Part shown: positions 16,356 to 25,545 of the stretch, piece after piece | Numbering within the stretch: position 1 is the stretch's first letter | Layout: each line of letters opens with the position of its first letter | NCBI GenBank assembly: GCA_964368075.1 | Contig: CAYJAD010000002.1 | Span: forward strand, 39,604-103,603 | Length of the DNA stretch: 64,000 nt | Direction of reading: 5' to 3' | From: CAYJAD01 sp964368075 | Lineage (GTDB): Bacteria > Desulfobacterota > Desulfovibrionia > Desulfovibrionales > Desulfovibrionaceae | Notes under the pieces: model-generated | Told to the model about the DNA's origin: nothing | The model's input: the letters and a program-made list of their open reading frames with translations, nothing else | Database searches by the model: none | Made by a program: the position numbers and the translations under genes

Positions 16356-18245
16356 ATGAATACGTTGTATGATGTTATTGTGGTGGGAGCAGGACATGCC
16401 GGTTGTGAGGCCTCCATGGCGCTAGCTCGTTTAGGGCATAAAACTCTCTTAATCACAGGTAATATAGATCGCATAGGACACCTTTCTTGTAACCCTGCCA
16501 TAGGGGGCTTGGCTAAGGGGCATATGGTGCGCGAAATTGACGCATTGGGTGGCATGATGGGGCTTTGGGCCGATGCCGCCGGCGTACAATTTCGTATTTT
16601 GAATATGAGTAAAGGCCCTGCTGTGCGTGCTACTCGGGCGCAAATGGATAGAGATGCTTATATTCATGCGGTAAAGCAAAGTATTTTCAGTGAACCACAT
16701 TTGCATGTATGGCAAGATACTGTGGAAAATCTTCTGCAAGAAGAGGGCAAGGTCTGTGGTGTACTCACGGCCTTAGGGCGCTCTTTTCAAGCAGAGCATG
16801 TGCTCTTAACCACAGGAACTTTTTTGTGCGGGCGCATTCATATTGGTATGACGCATCAAAGTGGTGGTCGCTTGGGAGATGCCCCAGCCACACAGCTAAC
16901 GCAATCTTTGCAGGAGCTTGGTTTAGAAACGGGACGTTTAAAAACGGGCACTACCCCGCGTCTTTTGCGTACTTCCATTGATTTTTCCAAAATGGAAGAA
17001 CAAGAAGGGGATGACCCGCAGGCCGAAACCTTTGAGGGTTTTAGCTTTCATGGGCCGCGTCCTCCCTTACCGCAAGTTTCTTGCTACATTACCTGGACCA
17101 ATGCTGATACCCATGCCATGATACGCACAGGTTTTGATCGTTCTCCTTTATTTACCGGCGTCATTGAAGGTACGGGCGCGCGTTATTGTCCTTCCATTGA
17201 AGATAAAATTGCTCGCTTTCCCGATAGAGAAAGACATCAAGTATTTATTGAACCAGAAGGCTATGAAAGTGCAGAATGCTATGTGAATGGCGTATCTACT
17301 TCTTTACCGCTGGATGTGCAATTGGGCTTGTTGGCCACCATCCCCGGCCTTGAACACGCGCATATGTTGCGCCCAGGCTATGCCATTGAATACGATTATG
17401 TAAATCCGGTACAATTGCATCCCACTTTAGAAACACGCAAAGTGCCGCATCTTTGGCTAGCTGGGCAGATTAACGGCACTTCTGGTTATGAAGAGGCCGC
17501 TGCGCAAGGTTTATGGGCTGCATTAAATATTTCTAATAAAATGCGTGATTTACCGCCGTTTATTCTAGGGCGGGAAGAAGCCTATATGGCTGTGCTTATA
17601 GATGATTTGGTCACTCTTGGAACCTTAGAGCCCTATCGCATGTTTACTTCACGAGCCGAACATCGTTTGTTATTACGCGAAAGCAATGCCGATGCACGAT
17701 TGACCGCCAAAGGTCGCGCTTTAGGTCTTGTACAAGATGCTCAATGGGAAAATTTTCAGCAAAAAATGCAGGATGTGTCTGCCTTAAATACTCTTTTAGA
17801 AAATAAACGTGTCAGCCCCACGGCACAGTTGAATGCTATTTTAGAAGCGGCAGGGGAAAAGCCAGCGCAAAATGGCGCGTCTTTGGCAGAGCTATTACGG
17901 CGTCCGCATATTACCTTAGAGCAATTACTTCCCTTGTGTGAAGAACTTGCGCAATTTAGCAAGCATGTACAGGCTGAAAGTCAGACTCAAATTAAATATG
18001 CCGGCTATTTGCAAAGGCAAGAACAGCTAGTGCAAAGAGCTGCGCGCATAGAGAATACGCCTTTACCGCAAGATATGCCTTATGCTGAGGTGGCGGGGCT
18101 TTCGCGTGAAGTGCAAGAGAAATTATTGGCTTTAAGGCCGCATACCTTGGGACAAGCAGGGCGTATATCTGGTGTGACGCCGGCGGCCATTGCCTGTTTG
18201 GAAATTCATTTGCGTAAGATGGGCTTGTTGCAAAAGAGGGGATAG
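16356..18245 (+). CDS. mnmG: tRNA uridine 5-carboxymethylaminomethyl modification enzyme MnmG
   Basis: FAD-dependent partner of MnmE in wobble-uridine modification. The dinucleotide-binding motif VVGAGHAGCEA sits at the N-terminus, followed by the GidA signatures GPAVRATRAQMDRD and GQINGTSGYEEAAAQG and the C-terminal helical domain (YAEVAGLSREVQEKL). The 629-residue length is normal. There is no mnmE neighbour. The upstream gap of about 100 bases after the previous terminator has no clear promoter. Confidence 0.97.
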   Translation: MNTLYDVIVVGAGHAGCEASMALARLGHKTLLITGNIDRIGHLSCNPAIGGLAKGHMVREIDALGGMMGLWADAAGVQFRILNMSKGPAVRATRAQMDRDAYIHAVKQSIFSEPHLHVWQDTVENLLQEEGKVCGVLTALGRSFQAEHVLLTTGTFLCGRIHIGMTHQSGGRLGDAPATQLTQSLQELGLETGRLKTGTTPRLLRTSIDFSKMEEQEGDDPQAETFEGFSFHGPRPPLPQVSCYITWTNADTHAMIRTGFDRSPLFTGVIEGTGARYCPSIEDKIARFPDRERHQVFIEPEGYESAECYVNGVSTSLPLDVQLGLLATIPGLEHAHMLRPGYAIEYDYVNPVQLHPTLETRKVPHLWLAGQINGTSGYEEAAAQGLWAALNISNKMRDLPPFILGREEAYMAVLIDDLVTLGTLEPYRMFTSRAEHRLLLRESNADARLTAKGRALGLVQDAQWENFQQKMQDVSALNTLLENKRVSPTAQLNAILEAAGEKPAQNGASLAELLRRPHITLEQLLPLCEELAQFSKHVQAESQTQIKYAGYLQRQEQLVQRAARIENTPLPQDMPYAEVAGLSREVQEKLLALRPHTLGQAGRISGVTPAAIACLEIHLRKMGLLQKRG

Positions 18246-18256
18246 GAAGTATTTTA

Positions 18257-18282
18257 AGACTTTTGCACAATTCATTATGCGA
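18257..18282. repeat. GCACAAT hairpin family, diverged copy
   Basis: TTTTGCACAATTCATTATGCGA between convergent mnmG and paaK. It has the same core as the copies at 44533, 57875 and 43777, with a decayed right arm. Confidence 0.5.
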
Positions 18283-18298
18283 CCCCTTATTTAGAGAA

Positions 18299-18330
18299 AG
18301 AGCCCTGTATGGTGTGCTATACAGGGCTCT
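18299..18330. terminator. Bidirectional hairpin between mnmG and paaK
   Basis: A perfect 12-base stem AGAGCCCTGTAT / ATACAGGGCTCT around GGTGTGCT. The T-run on either side is modest; the site lies between two convergent genes. Confidence 0.75.
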
Positions 18331-18337
18331 TCATTTA

Positions 18338-19642
18338 TTAACGCATGTCTGTAACGCGTTTAGATTTTCCAAAAGTACGTGGCAAGGTCCCACTGTCTAC
18401 TATTTTCACTTCTACACGAGCCATGAGGCTTTTATGTAACTTTCGGCTTATGTTTTCTGCCAAAGTCACATCGCAGTCGCTACTTGCTAATTCTTTTCTT
18501 TCCACATGCAAAGCCATATGGTCCATAGAATTTTCATCGCGACGTAGTTTAACATGATACTCTCCGCCAAGTTCTGGAAACTGCCCAATAATATCCATAA
18601 TTTGCCCTGGATAGATATTAACACCACGAAAAATAATCATATCATCACTGCGCCCTAAAATAATATCATGTCGCGGAATATGTCGTCCGCAAGCACAATT
18701 TCCTGAGATAAAGCGGGAAAGGTCGCGCGTGCGATAACGAATAAGGGGGCTTGCCTCCTTACATAATGAGGTCACTACCATTTCTCCCACCTCACCGGGG
18801 GCCACAGGCTCCAGGGTGTCAGGATTGATGATTTCTATGTAGAAAAGATCGGGCCAATAGTGCAAGCCGTTGTGAGCATCGCATTCAATGGCCGTACCCG
18901 GTCCATACATCTCTGTCATGCCAGCAATATCATAACTGTCTTCAAGGCCAAGTTTGCTTTCAATGGCCTCACGCATTTTAGCGCTGCGTGTCTCTGCACC
19001 ACAAATAACCTTGCGTAAATGTATTTTATCTTTAAGGTTATAGCGCTCAACTTCTTCTGCCACCAGCAAGGCCATAGAGGAGGTAGCCCCAAGGCAGGTG
19101 GTTTGCATGTCTTGTAAAAGCTGAATATGCATTTCCATATTGCCGGGCCCTACGGGTATGGTGAGGGCGCCCAAGGCTTCGGCTCCTAGTTGGAAGCCTG
19201 CCCCAGCCGTCCATAAACCGTAGCCCACAGCTACTTGTACCCTGTCAAGTGGCGTTAAACCGGCCATGGTATAACAGCGCGCCATTTGCAGGGTAAAGGT
19301 GTCTAAATCTTTTTGTGAATATGCTAAAATTTTACGCTTGCCCGTGGTGCCGGAAGAAGCGTGAATACGCACCACATCTTTTTCTGGTACACTTAATAAG
19401 GGGAGGGGATAGCCCTGACGTAAATCTTCCACGGAAGTGAAAGGGAGCTTGCGGATATCATCAAGGCTTTTAATGTCTTCAGCCTGTATTTTGCCTAGTT
19501 TTTCACAGTATTGAGGGCTGTTTTGAGCCTGACGTAAGGTAAAGCGTATGCCTTCTAATTGCACAGCTTCTAGTTGTTGTCCATCTTTAGCTTTGTCATC
19601 GAGTTCTTGTATGTTTTTTAAGAAGTGATTAGTATTATTCAT
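18338..19642 (-). CDS. paaK: Phenylacetate-CoA ligase family enzyme
   Basis: Adenylate-forming ligase that activates phenylacetate or related aryl acids to CoA thioesters with ATP. The AMP-binding motif RIHASSGTTGKRK, then YDIAGMTEMYGPGTAIECDA, RYRTRDLSRF and the Cys-containing GNCACGRHIPRHDIILGRSDDM are all standard for PaaK. The length of 434 residues is typical. In sulfate-reducing bacteria such genes usually belong to aromatic amino-acid catabolism with 2-oxoacid:ferredoxin oxidoreductases, but no such partner is adjacent here. Confidence 0.92.
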   Translation of the reverse strand: MNNTNHFLKNIQELDDKAKDGQQLEAVQLEGIRFTLRQAQNSPQYCEKLGKIQAEDIKSLDDIRKLPFTSVEDLRQGYPLPLLSVPEKDVVRIHASSGTTGKRKILAYSQKDLDTFTLQMARCYTMAGLTPLDRVQVAVGYGLWTAGAGFQLGAEALGALTIPVGPGNMEMHIQLLQDMQTTCLGATSSMALLVAEEVERYNLKDKIHLRKVICGAETRSAKMREAIESKLGLEDSYDIAGMTEMYGPGTAIECDAHNGLHYWPDLFYIEIINPDTLEPVAPGEVGEMVVTSLCKEASPLIRYRTRDLSRFISGNCACGRHIPRHDIILGRSDDMIIFRGVNIYPGQIMDIIGQFPELGGEYHVKLRRDENSMDHMALHVERKELASSDCDVTLAENISRKLHKSLMARVEVKIVDSGTLPRTFGKSKRVTDMR

Positions 19643-19874
19643 AATATCCCCAAAAATTCAAACTTTGTGTTATTGCTTTTTATTGTAAAAAAAGGTATAG
19701 GTTCGCCCATTGGCGGGCGGCCTTTAGGTGTAATGTTTTCTATTGTAATCTCTGTGTATATTTTTAAGATTTCATTATGGTTATGCCTTAGCAGATTTTG
19801 CCTCCCTTGAAAAGGGATACTGTATACTAAAGTGAATTTTTACATATTTTTTATTTCGTGAATGAGGAGTCGTT

Positions 19875-21158
19875 ATGCGTATACTTGTAGTTGGTTCCGG
19901 CGGTAGGGAACATGCCTTGGTATGGAAGTTACAACAAAGTTCTACAGTTACCGAGATTTATATAGCCCCCGGTAATGGGGGAACGGTGCTTGAAAAGGTG
20001 ACTAATGTAGATATAGCTGCGGATGATGTGGCTGCTCTCGTAAATTTTGCCCGTAATGAGCATATAGATTTGGTCATTCCCGGTCCTGAACTGCCCTTAA
20101 CCTTGGGCATTGTAGATCTTATGCATGAAGCTGGCATAGCGTGTTTTGGGCCGGATAAATATTGCGCTCAATTAGAAGGTAGTAAAGCTTTTGCCAAGGG
20201 AATTATGGCCAAGGGAAATGTGCCTTGCGCTGCTGGGGCGCATTTTAGTAATCATGCGGCAGCCTGCGCCTACGTGCGCGAAAAAGGCGCTCCTTGTGTA
20301 GTAAAAGCCGATGGCCTTGCGGCCGGAAAGGGTGTAGTCGTAGCGCAAACGGTAGAAGAAGCCTTAGAAGCCCTTGATGACATTATGCTCAATCAGGTGC
20401 ACGGTACAGCCGGCATTGCTGTTGTTATCGAAGAATGCTTAGTGGGTGAAGAAGTTTCTTTCCTTTGTTTTTGCGATGGGAAAACTGCCGTAGCTTTGCC
20501 CTCTTCGCAAGATCACAAAGCTGTTTTTGATGGCGATAAAGGCCCAAATACTGGTGGTATGGGGGCATACTCGCCGGCACCTATTTTACAAGAAGACCGC
20601 TATAAAGAGCTTCTTGAATTAACTATTCTACCCATCTTACAAGTTTTTGGCACCACCAATCGCCCCTTTAAAGGCATTCTCTATGCCGGTATTATGATGA
20701 CCAAAGATGGGCCTAAGGTATTAGAATATAACACGCGCTTTGGTGATCCTGAGTGTCAACCTTTGCTAATGCGTCTCAAAACGCCCCTTGATCAAATTAT
20801 GCAAGCCTGTGTGAAAGGTAGATTGCATACCATCTCCATAGAATATAGTAATGAAGTGGCGGTGGGTGTGGTGCTTGCTGCGGCTGGGTATCCTTCTAAA
20901 TACCGCACAGGCATGGAAATTAATGGCATAGAAGAAGCCGAGGTCACAGGTGATGTGAAGGTGTTCCATAGCGGTACCGAAGTAAAAGACGGAAAGATTC
21001 TGGCCAAGGGGGGGCGTGTGCTTTGTGTCACTGCCTTAGGGAGTGATTTAGAAGAGGCGCAGAAAAAAGCTTATGCGGCCATGGGAAAAATACAAATGAA
21101 TAACGGCTATTATCGCTCTGATATAGCCTTAAAAGGCATTGAACGCCTACAAGGATAA
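19875..21158 (+). CDS. purD: Phosphoribosylamine-glycine ligase (GAR synthetase)
   Basis: ATP-grasp enzyme of the second step of purine synthesis. The N-terminal VVGSGGREHALVWKL, ATP-grasp FVKADGLAAGKG-like CVVKADGLAAGKGVVVAQ, and GPNTGGMGAYSPAP and YNTRFGDPECQ motifs are complete. Length is 427 residues. GAGGAG lies 5 bases before the ATG. purE follows within a few bases, so the two form an operon. Confidence 0.97.
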   Translation: MRILVVGSGGREHALVWKLQQSSTVTEIYIAPGNGGTVLEKVTNVDIAADDVAALVNFARNEHIDLVIPGPELPLTLGIVDLMHEAGIACFGPDKYCAQLEGSKAFAKGIMAKGNVPCAAGAHFSNHAAACAYVREKGAPCVVKADGLAAGKGVVVAQTVEEALEALDDIMLNQVHGTAGIAVVIEECLVGEEVSFLCFCDGKTAVALPSSQDHKAVFDGDKGPNTGGMGAYSPAPILQEDRYKELLELTILPILQVFGTTNRPFKGILYAGIMMTKDGPKVLEYNTRFGDPECQPLLMRLKTPLDQIMQACVKGRLHTISIEYSNEVAVGVVLAAAGYPSKYRTGMEINGIEEAEVTGDVKVFHSGTEVKDGKILAKGGRVLCVTALGSDLEEAQKKAYAAMGKIQMNNGYYRSDIALKGIERLQG

Positions 21159-21162
21159 TATG

Positions 21163-21672
21163 ATGGCAAAAGTTGCAATTTTCATGGGTTCCATTTCTGA
21201 TGAAGCCCAAGTAAGTCCCTGTGTGGATATTTTAAAAAAATTGGATATTCCTTATTGTTTCACGGTGACTTCAGCACACCGTACCCCTGAACGTACGGAA
21301 AAGCTTGTGGATGAGTTGGAAAAGGTAGGCGTGCAAGTGTTTATTTGTGCTGCAGGTATGGCAGCGCACTTGGCCGGTGCTGTGGCAGCACGTACCATTA
21401 AGCCTGTTATTGGTATTCCGGTATCCGGCGCAGCTTTGGCAGGAGCAGACGCTCTGTATTCCACAGTGCAAATGCCTCCCGGTTTTCCTGTGGCTACTGT
21501 TGCTACAGATAAAGCCGGCGCACGTAATGCCGCATGGCTGGCTGCGCAAATTTTGGGCTTGCAAGATGCTTCTTTAGCAGAAAAAGTACGTGCTGAACGT
21601 GAAAAGTTCAAAAGTGATGTGGAAAAAGCCGGTGCGGAAATCATGGTTAAGTACCAATCGTACACATTGTAA
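21163..21672 (+). CDS. purE: N5-carboxyaminoimidazole ribonucleotide mutase
   Basis: Catalyses a carboxyl transfer step of purine synthesis. The PurE signature is present: FMGSISDEAQVSP near the N-terminus, SAHRTPERT with the catalytic His, AAGMAAHLAGAVA and MPPGFPVATVA. About 169 residues, normal length. Two tandem ATGs (21160 and 21163) are possible; the second has better spacing from AAGGA at 21151-21155. It is co-transcribed with purD and ends in a terminator. Confidence 0.95.
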   Translation: MAKVAIFMGSISDEAQVSPCVDILKKLDIPYCFTVTSAHRTPERTEKLVDELEKVGVQVFICAAGMAAHLAGAVAARTIKPVIGIPVSGAALAGADALYSTVQMPPGFPVATVATDKAGARNAAWLAAQILGLQDASLAEKVRAEREKFKSDVEKAGAEIMVKYQSYTL

Positions 21673-21703
21673 AAAAATCTGCGTATAAAGCGCGTGTATA
21701 GAG

Positions 21704-21742
21704 AAAAGCATGGGTTGTGAATGAACAATCCATGCTTTTTTG
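21704..21742 (+). terminator. Intrinsic terminator of purD-purE
   Basis: Stem AAAAGCATGGGTTGT / ACAATCCATGCTTTT with a T-run, one G-T pair, and loop GAATGA. Confidence 0.85.
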
Positions 21743-21820
21743 TTAGGTAATGTCGCAAATTTCAGAAGAGAATATTCCTTATATCTATGACTAGCTTGAC
21801 TTTGTATGTCTAATAAGATA

Positions 21821-21838
21821 TTTCGTCATTTAACGAAA
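21821..21838. promoter_or_regulatory. Candidate operator for the ArsR-type regulator
   Basis: Inverted repeat TTTCGT-N6-ACGAAA, 16 bases upstream of the regulator start. ArsR/SmtB proteins bind similar imperfect palindromes over their own promoters. The site is seen; its function is inferred. Confidence 0.4.
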
Positions 21839-21853
21839 CGAAAGAGGTGTCTT

Positions 21854-22291
21854 ATGTTTCACTTTTGTAATTTGGCTAAGGCTTTGGGCGATGAGAATCG
21901 CGTGCGTATACTCATGATTTTAAAAGACGCACCGCTATGTGTCTGTCAATTAACGGCTTTACTTGATTTGGCCCCATCTACTACCTCTAAGCACTTGTCT
22001 ATTTTGCGGCAAGCACAGCTTATTGAATGTGTGAAAAATGGACGTTGGGCCTATTATCAATTACCCAAAAATCCGGCCAATGCCTCCATTGGCGCCGCAT
22101 TATTATGGGTACATGAAAGCTTAAAAGACAGCGCCCGAATTTTAGAAGATAAAGAGCGTTTAATTTGCGTTCTTGAACAAGAAAAGGGAGCTTTTGGTGG
22201 AGATAATTGCGAAGAAAACGGACATTTGGCCTACTTGCATTCCCTAGCAGAAGAACCTTTACAAACACATTTAAAAAAGGACGATGCATAA
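21854..22291 (+). CDS. ArsR/SmtB-family metal-responsive repressor
   Basis: A 145-residue winged-helix regulator. The N-terminal dimer helix is followed by ALGDENRVRILMILK, the metal-site helix APLCVCQLTALLDL with two Cys in the CVC pattern used by CadC/ArsR sensors, the recognition helix APSTTSKHLSILRQA and the wing GRWAYYQL. The ATG at 21854 is preceded by AAAGAGGTG. The stop overlaps the start of the efflux ATPase (TAATG), which implies that the pair responds to the transported metal. Confidence 0.88.
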   Translation: MFHFCNLAKALGDENRVRILMILKDAPLCVCQLTALLDLAPSTTSKHLSILRQAQLIECVKNGRWAYYQLPKNPANASIGAALLWVHESLKDSARILEDKERLICVLEQEKGAFGGDNCEENGHLAYLHSLAEEPLQTHLKKDDA

Positions 22292-24696
22292 TGGTTCATT
22301 TTTATAAAGTGCAGAAATTGCATTGCAGCGGTTGCGCTGCGCGTATAGAGGAAGCTCTTTTATGTATGGAAGGGGTAGAAGGGGCTAGTGTTGATATGGA
22401 TTCAAAAAAACTTCGCCTTGAAAGTGTTCAAAAACCTTCTTTGGAAGCCATGAATGCCATAGTAGATGGAGTAGAAAAAGGTACTTATTTAGAACTTTTA
22501 GAAGAAACTAAAAAAGCAACGACCATAATAAAAACTTTTTATACAGTGCAAAAGCTTCATTGCAGTGGCTGTGCTGCTCGTATAGAAGAAGCTCTTTTAC
22601 GTCTGGAAGGTGTGGAGGGTGCCAGTATTGATATGCAAACGCGCAAATTGCGGTTAGAAAGTCTGGTAACACCTTCTTTGGAGGCTATGAATGCCATTGT
22701 TGATGATATTGAAAGAGGCACCTATTTAGAGTTTTTAGAAGAAACACAGCAAGTAACAGGGCAGCAAAAGAAGGTGGTTGAACACGAGGACGAGGAAATG
22801 CACGGTCCCACGGTAAAGACCATGATTATTTGTGGTGTGCTTATGGTCATAGGTTTATTGGCTGAAGCATTTGTGCCTGCAGTAGAAAGTAGTGCCACTC
22901 TTGGCCGTGTTGTGACGCTTTTTTGCTTTGCCATACCCTATGTTTTATGTGGGCACTCCGTACTTATGGAAGGCTGGGAATCTTTCAAAAAGAAAGATTT
23001 TTTTAATGAATTTACTCTTATGGGTGGTGCCACCATTGCTGCCATCATCATTGGTCATTTAGAAGAAGCTGTGGGCGTTATGCTTTTTTATTGCATAGGC
23101 GAATATGTGCAAGAAAAGGCCGCCGGAAAATCTCGTCACTCTATACGCGCTCTATTGGCGGCCAAGCCTTCCATTGCGCATGTTTGCGATGCCAAAGGCC
23201 ACAATGCGCAAGATGTTGACCCTGAAAATGTGGCTTTAGGTGCCTATGTGCTGGTGCGTCCCGGGGAAAAAATTCCGCTTGATGGCGTGGTAGTTGATGG
23301 TGTTTCTGAAGTAGACACAGCGCCGCTTACGGGGGAATCCATGCCGGTATTGGCTGAAGATGGTAAACATGTTTTTGCTGGCTGTATTAATAAAGATAGT
23401 GCCTTAGTTATTCAAGTTACCGAGGTTTTCCAAAATACCTCTGTGGCTCGTATTCTGGAAATGGTAGAAAGTGCCAATGCTCGTAAAGCACCTACCGAAC
23501 GTTTTATTACTCGTTTTGCCAGGTACTATACCCCCGGCGTAGTGGCTGCAGCCACACTTGTAGCTGTGCTTCCTCCACTTTTTGGTGGTGGTGATTTTTC
23601 TGAATGGGTGTATAAGGCTCTTGTTCTATTGGTTGTTTCTTGCCCTTGTGCCCTTATTATCTCTATACCTTTGGGCTATTTTGGTGGCATTGGTGCGGCC
23701 TCGCGTAGGGGTATCCTTATAAAAGGGGGCTATGTATTAGACGCTTTGCAGCATGTAAAAGTAGCTGCTTTTGATAAAACGGGCACGCTTACCCACGGTA
23801 CTTTTAGCATTACAAAAAAACACACGGCTGACGGGGTTAGTGAAGATGAGCTCTCTTCCTGGGCAGGTCTTGCAGAAAGTCGCTCAAATCACCCTTTAGC
23901 CAAGGCCATTGTAAAGGATTGTCTGCTAAAGCATGGAAAAATGCGCCCCGTAGAACAATTGCATGTGCAAGAAGTGGCCGGAAAGGGTGTTATTGCAGAA
24001 GCAGATACCGATGTTATTGTGGTGGGAACTCAAGAATTTTTGACTTCTCTGCCGGAAATACGCGGCATCCCACAAGCTAATGTGCTTAGTGAGCTTGTGG
24101 CAGAGGGCGGCAGTTTGGCGCTTGTTGCAAAAAATAATCACTATATGGGCTGTCTGGTGGGGGCTGATACTTTACGTCCTGAGGCCGCTGAAGCCCTAAG
24201 CGCACTACGTCACGAGGGCATAGAAACTTTGGCTATGCTGACAGGTGATCACGATGTTGGCGCGCAGACCATAGCTAAACAACTTCCTCTAGATGTGGTG
24301 AAAAGTCGTCTGTTACCGCAAGATAAAGCTTCTGTGTTAGAAGGCCTTGCACCAACCAAGGAAACCTTGTTTATGGGTGATGGTATCAACGATGCCCCTG
24401 TTTTAGCCACAGCAGGCATTGGTATAGCCATGGGGGGACTGGGCTCTGAGGCCGCTGTTGAAACTGCAGATGTGGTTGTACTAGATGATAGCCCAGCACG
24501 TGTGCCGGAATTGTTGCGCATTGCTGCCAAAACACGTCAAATTGTCTGGCAAAATATTGTTATGGCACTGAGTATTAAGGCGCTTTTTGTGTGCCTTGGT
24601 ATTGTGGGTGTTTCCGGACTTTGGGAAGCTGTGTTTGCCGATGTAGGTGTGGCGTTGATGGCAGTTCTTAATGCCAGTCGAGCCATGAAGATATAG
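22291..24696 (+). CDS. zntA: P1B-type metal-efflux ATPase (Zn/Cd/Pb type) with two HMA domains
   Basis: An 801-residue P-type ATPase. Two N-terminal heavy-metal domains each carry CSGCAAR (Cys 12/15 and 91/94) and repeat at a 79-residue period; they are strikingly alike. The membrane CPC motif is in SCPCALI (about 451-453), phosphorylation site DKTGTLTHG (D about 495), SNHPLAKAIV and the hinge GDGINDAP (about 696). The SPC-type helix and absence of Cu-type motifs favour Zn2+/Cd2+/Pb2+ export. It is translationally coupled to the ArsR-type gene. The symbol zntA is by family resemblance; cadA would be equally fair. Confidence 0.9.
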   Translation: MVHFYKVQKLHCSGCAARIEEALLCMEGVEGASVDMDSKKLRLESVQKPSLEAMNAIVDGVEKGTYLELLEETKKATTIIKTFYTVQKLHCSGCAARIEEALLRLEGVEGASIDMQTRKLRLESLVTPSLEAMNAIVDDIERGTYLEFLEETQQVTGQQKKVVEHEDEEMHGPTVKTMIICGVLMVIGLLAEAFVPAVESSATLGRVVTLFCFAIPYVLCGHSVLMEGWESFKKKDFFNEFTLMGGATIAAIIIGHLEEAVGVMLFYCIGEYVQEKAAGKSRHSIRALLAAKPSIAHVCDAKGHNAQDVDPENVALGAYVLVRPGEKIPLDGVVVDGVSEVDTAPLTGESMPVLAEDGKHVFAGCINKDSALVIQVTEVFQNTSVARILEMVESANARKAPTERFITRFARYYTPGVVAAATLVAVLPPLFGGGDFSEWVYKALVLLVVSCPCALIISIPLGYFGGIGAASRRGILIKGGYVLDALQHVKVAAFDKTGTLTHGTFSITKKHTADGVSEDELSSWAGLAESRSNHPLAKAIVKDCLLKHGKMRPVEQLHVQEVAGKGVIAEADTDVIVVGTQEFLTSLPEIRGIPQANVLSELVAEGGSLALVAKNNHYMGCLVGADTLRPEAAEALSALRHEGIETLAMLTGDHDVGAQTIAKQLPLDVVKSRLLPQDKASVLEGLAPTKETLFMGDGINDAPVLATAGIGIAMGGLGSEAAVETADVVVLDDSPARVPELLRIAAKTRQIVWQNIVMALSIKALFVCLGIVGVSGLWEAVFADVGVALMAVLNASRAMKI

Positions 24697-24837
24697 ATAG
24701 TATTTTATGAAAATGAAAAATGAATTCAAAATCAATAAATAAAAAAATTAAAATTTTATCTATTTGATTTCTATTAAGTTTATTTTTTATTAGATTCTAA
24801 CAAGAGATATTTTTCTTGCAAATATAGAACTTTTTTT

Positions 24838-24878
24838 GCATGCTTGTTTTAAGGCGCTTTGTTGCAAAACAAGCATGC
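24838..24878. promoter_or_regulatory. Perfect 13-base hairpin upstream of the 24910 gene
   Basis: Arms GCATGCTTGTTTT and AAAACAAGCATGC around 15 bases, followed by ATAAAAAAG. It could terminate the efflux operon on either strand or be a 5' leader structure of the next gene, which starts 31 bases later. Confidence 0.5.
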
Positions 24879-24909
24879 ATAAAAAAGTATTTTACATAAG
24901 GAGCAAGAA

Positions 24910-25215
24910 ATGATTACTCGCTTTGGAACTGCTAAAGAAATGATTGTACAAGATATTGAAGAAAATGGTGTTCCCCATTTGCTTGCCATTGATCAACGTG
25001 GTCTCTATTTGACCACAAGCCGCTATGTGGATAGGGATCTTTCTGATCCTAACAGAAATAGCGATAGGGTGCTGATGGAACAAAGGATTACTGCTTTAAA
25101 TATTGACTGCAAAAGTTTTTTTGAGGAAAATAAGCATCTTATTCAGGCTATGCCTAAGAGTACAGCCGTTAAAGTTAACCCATTAAAGGCTTCTAAGCGT
25201 AGTATGAAGAAATAA
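24910..25215 (+). CDS. Small protein of unknown function with KVNPLKASKR tail
   Basis: A 101-residue protein with a clear AAGGAG before the ATG. I do not recognise the first 80 residues; they are soluble, mixed charge, with one Cys (IDCKSFF) and a segment HLLAIDQRGLYLTTSRYVDR that looks like two strands. The last residues read AVKVNPLKASKR and then SMKK, matching the C-terminal tail of the PxxKW protein at 15895 ten out of ten. The matching codons differ at four third positions only, so the peptide, not the DNA, is conserved. Confidence 0.65.
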   Translation: MITRFGTAKEMIVQDIEENGVPHLLAIDQRGLYLTTSRYVDRDLSDPNRNSDRVLMEQRITALNIDCKSFFEENKHLIQAMPKSTAVKVNPLKASKRSMKK

Positions 25216-25545
25216 GTAGTATAGCGACTCACAGGTAATATTTTGTAGTACAGATACTACTGTGTAAAAAGTAACAAAAAGGGAAAAAACATAAAGAAAA
25301 ATGAGATTGTAAAGTATTTGTACCTATTTTTTTGCATTTTTCTTTACAGAAGCAAAATTTCAGAGTAAACTGACCATGAAAAGCTGAGAAATAGCATTCT
25401 TTTGTTGAATGTATTCAACTGTTAGAGAAAGGGTTTTGCATAATTTCTTTATACGCAGTTTTTTCTGCTATGCAAAAATGCGTATAGAAAAAAATATTGT
25501 GTAGAAGTCTTGAAGAGGAAATGTGTAATTACAGGAGGCTGTTTT
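25216..25545. other. Intergenic stretch without a recognised gene
   Basis: A/T-rich. It contains a small hairpin GTAGTACAGATACTAC near 25245 and a larger one, TATACGCA (25450-25457) with TGCGTATA (25479-25486), followed by GAAAAAAA. The second sits 60 bases before the lipoprotein start and may be a leader or terminator structure. No credible reading frame is seen. Confidence 0.5.

Noticed and set aside
21796..21820. Sigma-70 promoter upstream of the ArsR-type gene (TTGACT and TAAGAT)
   Set aside because: The two hexamers are only 12 bases apart, so a standard promoter cannot be claimed there.
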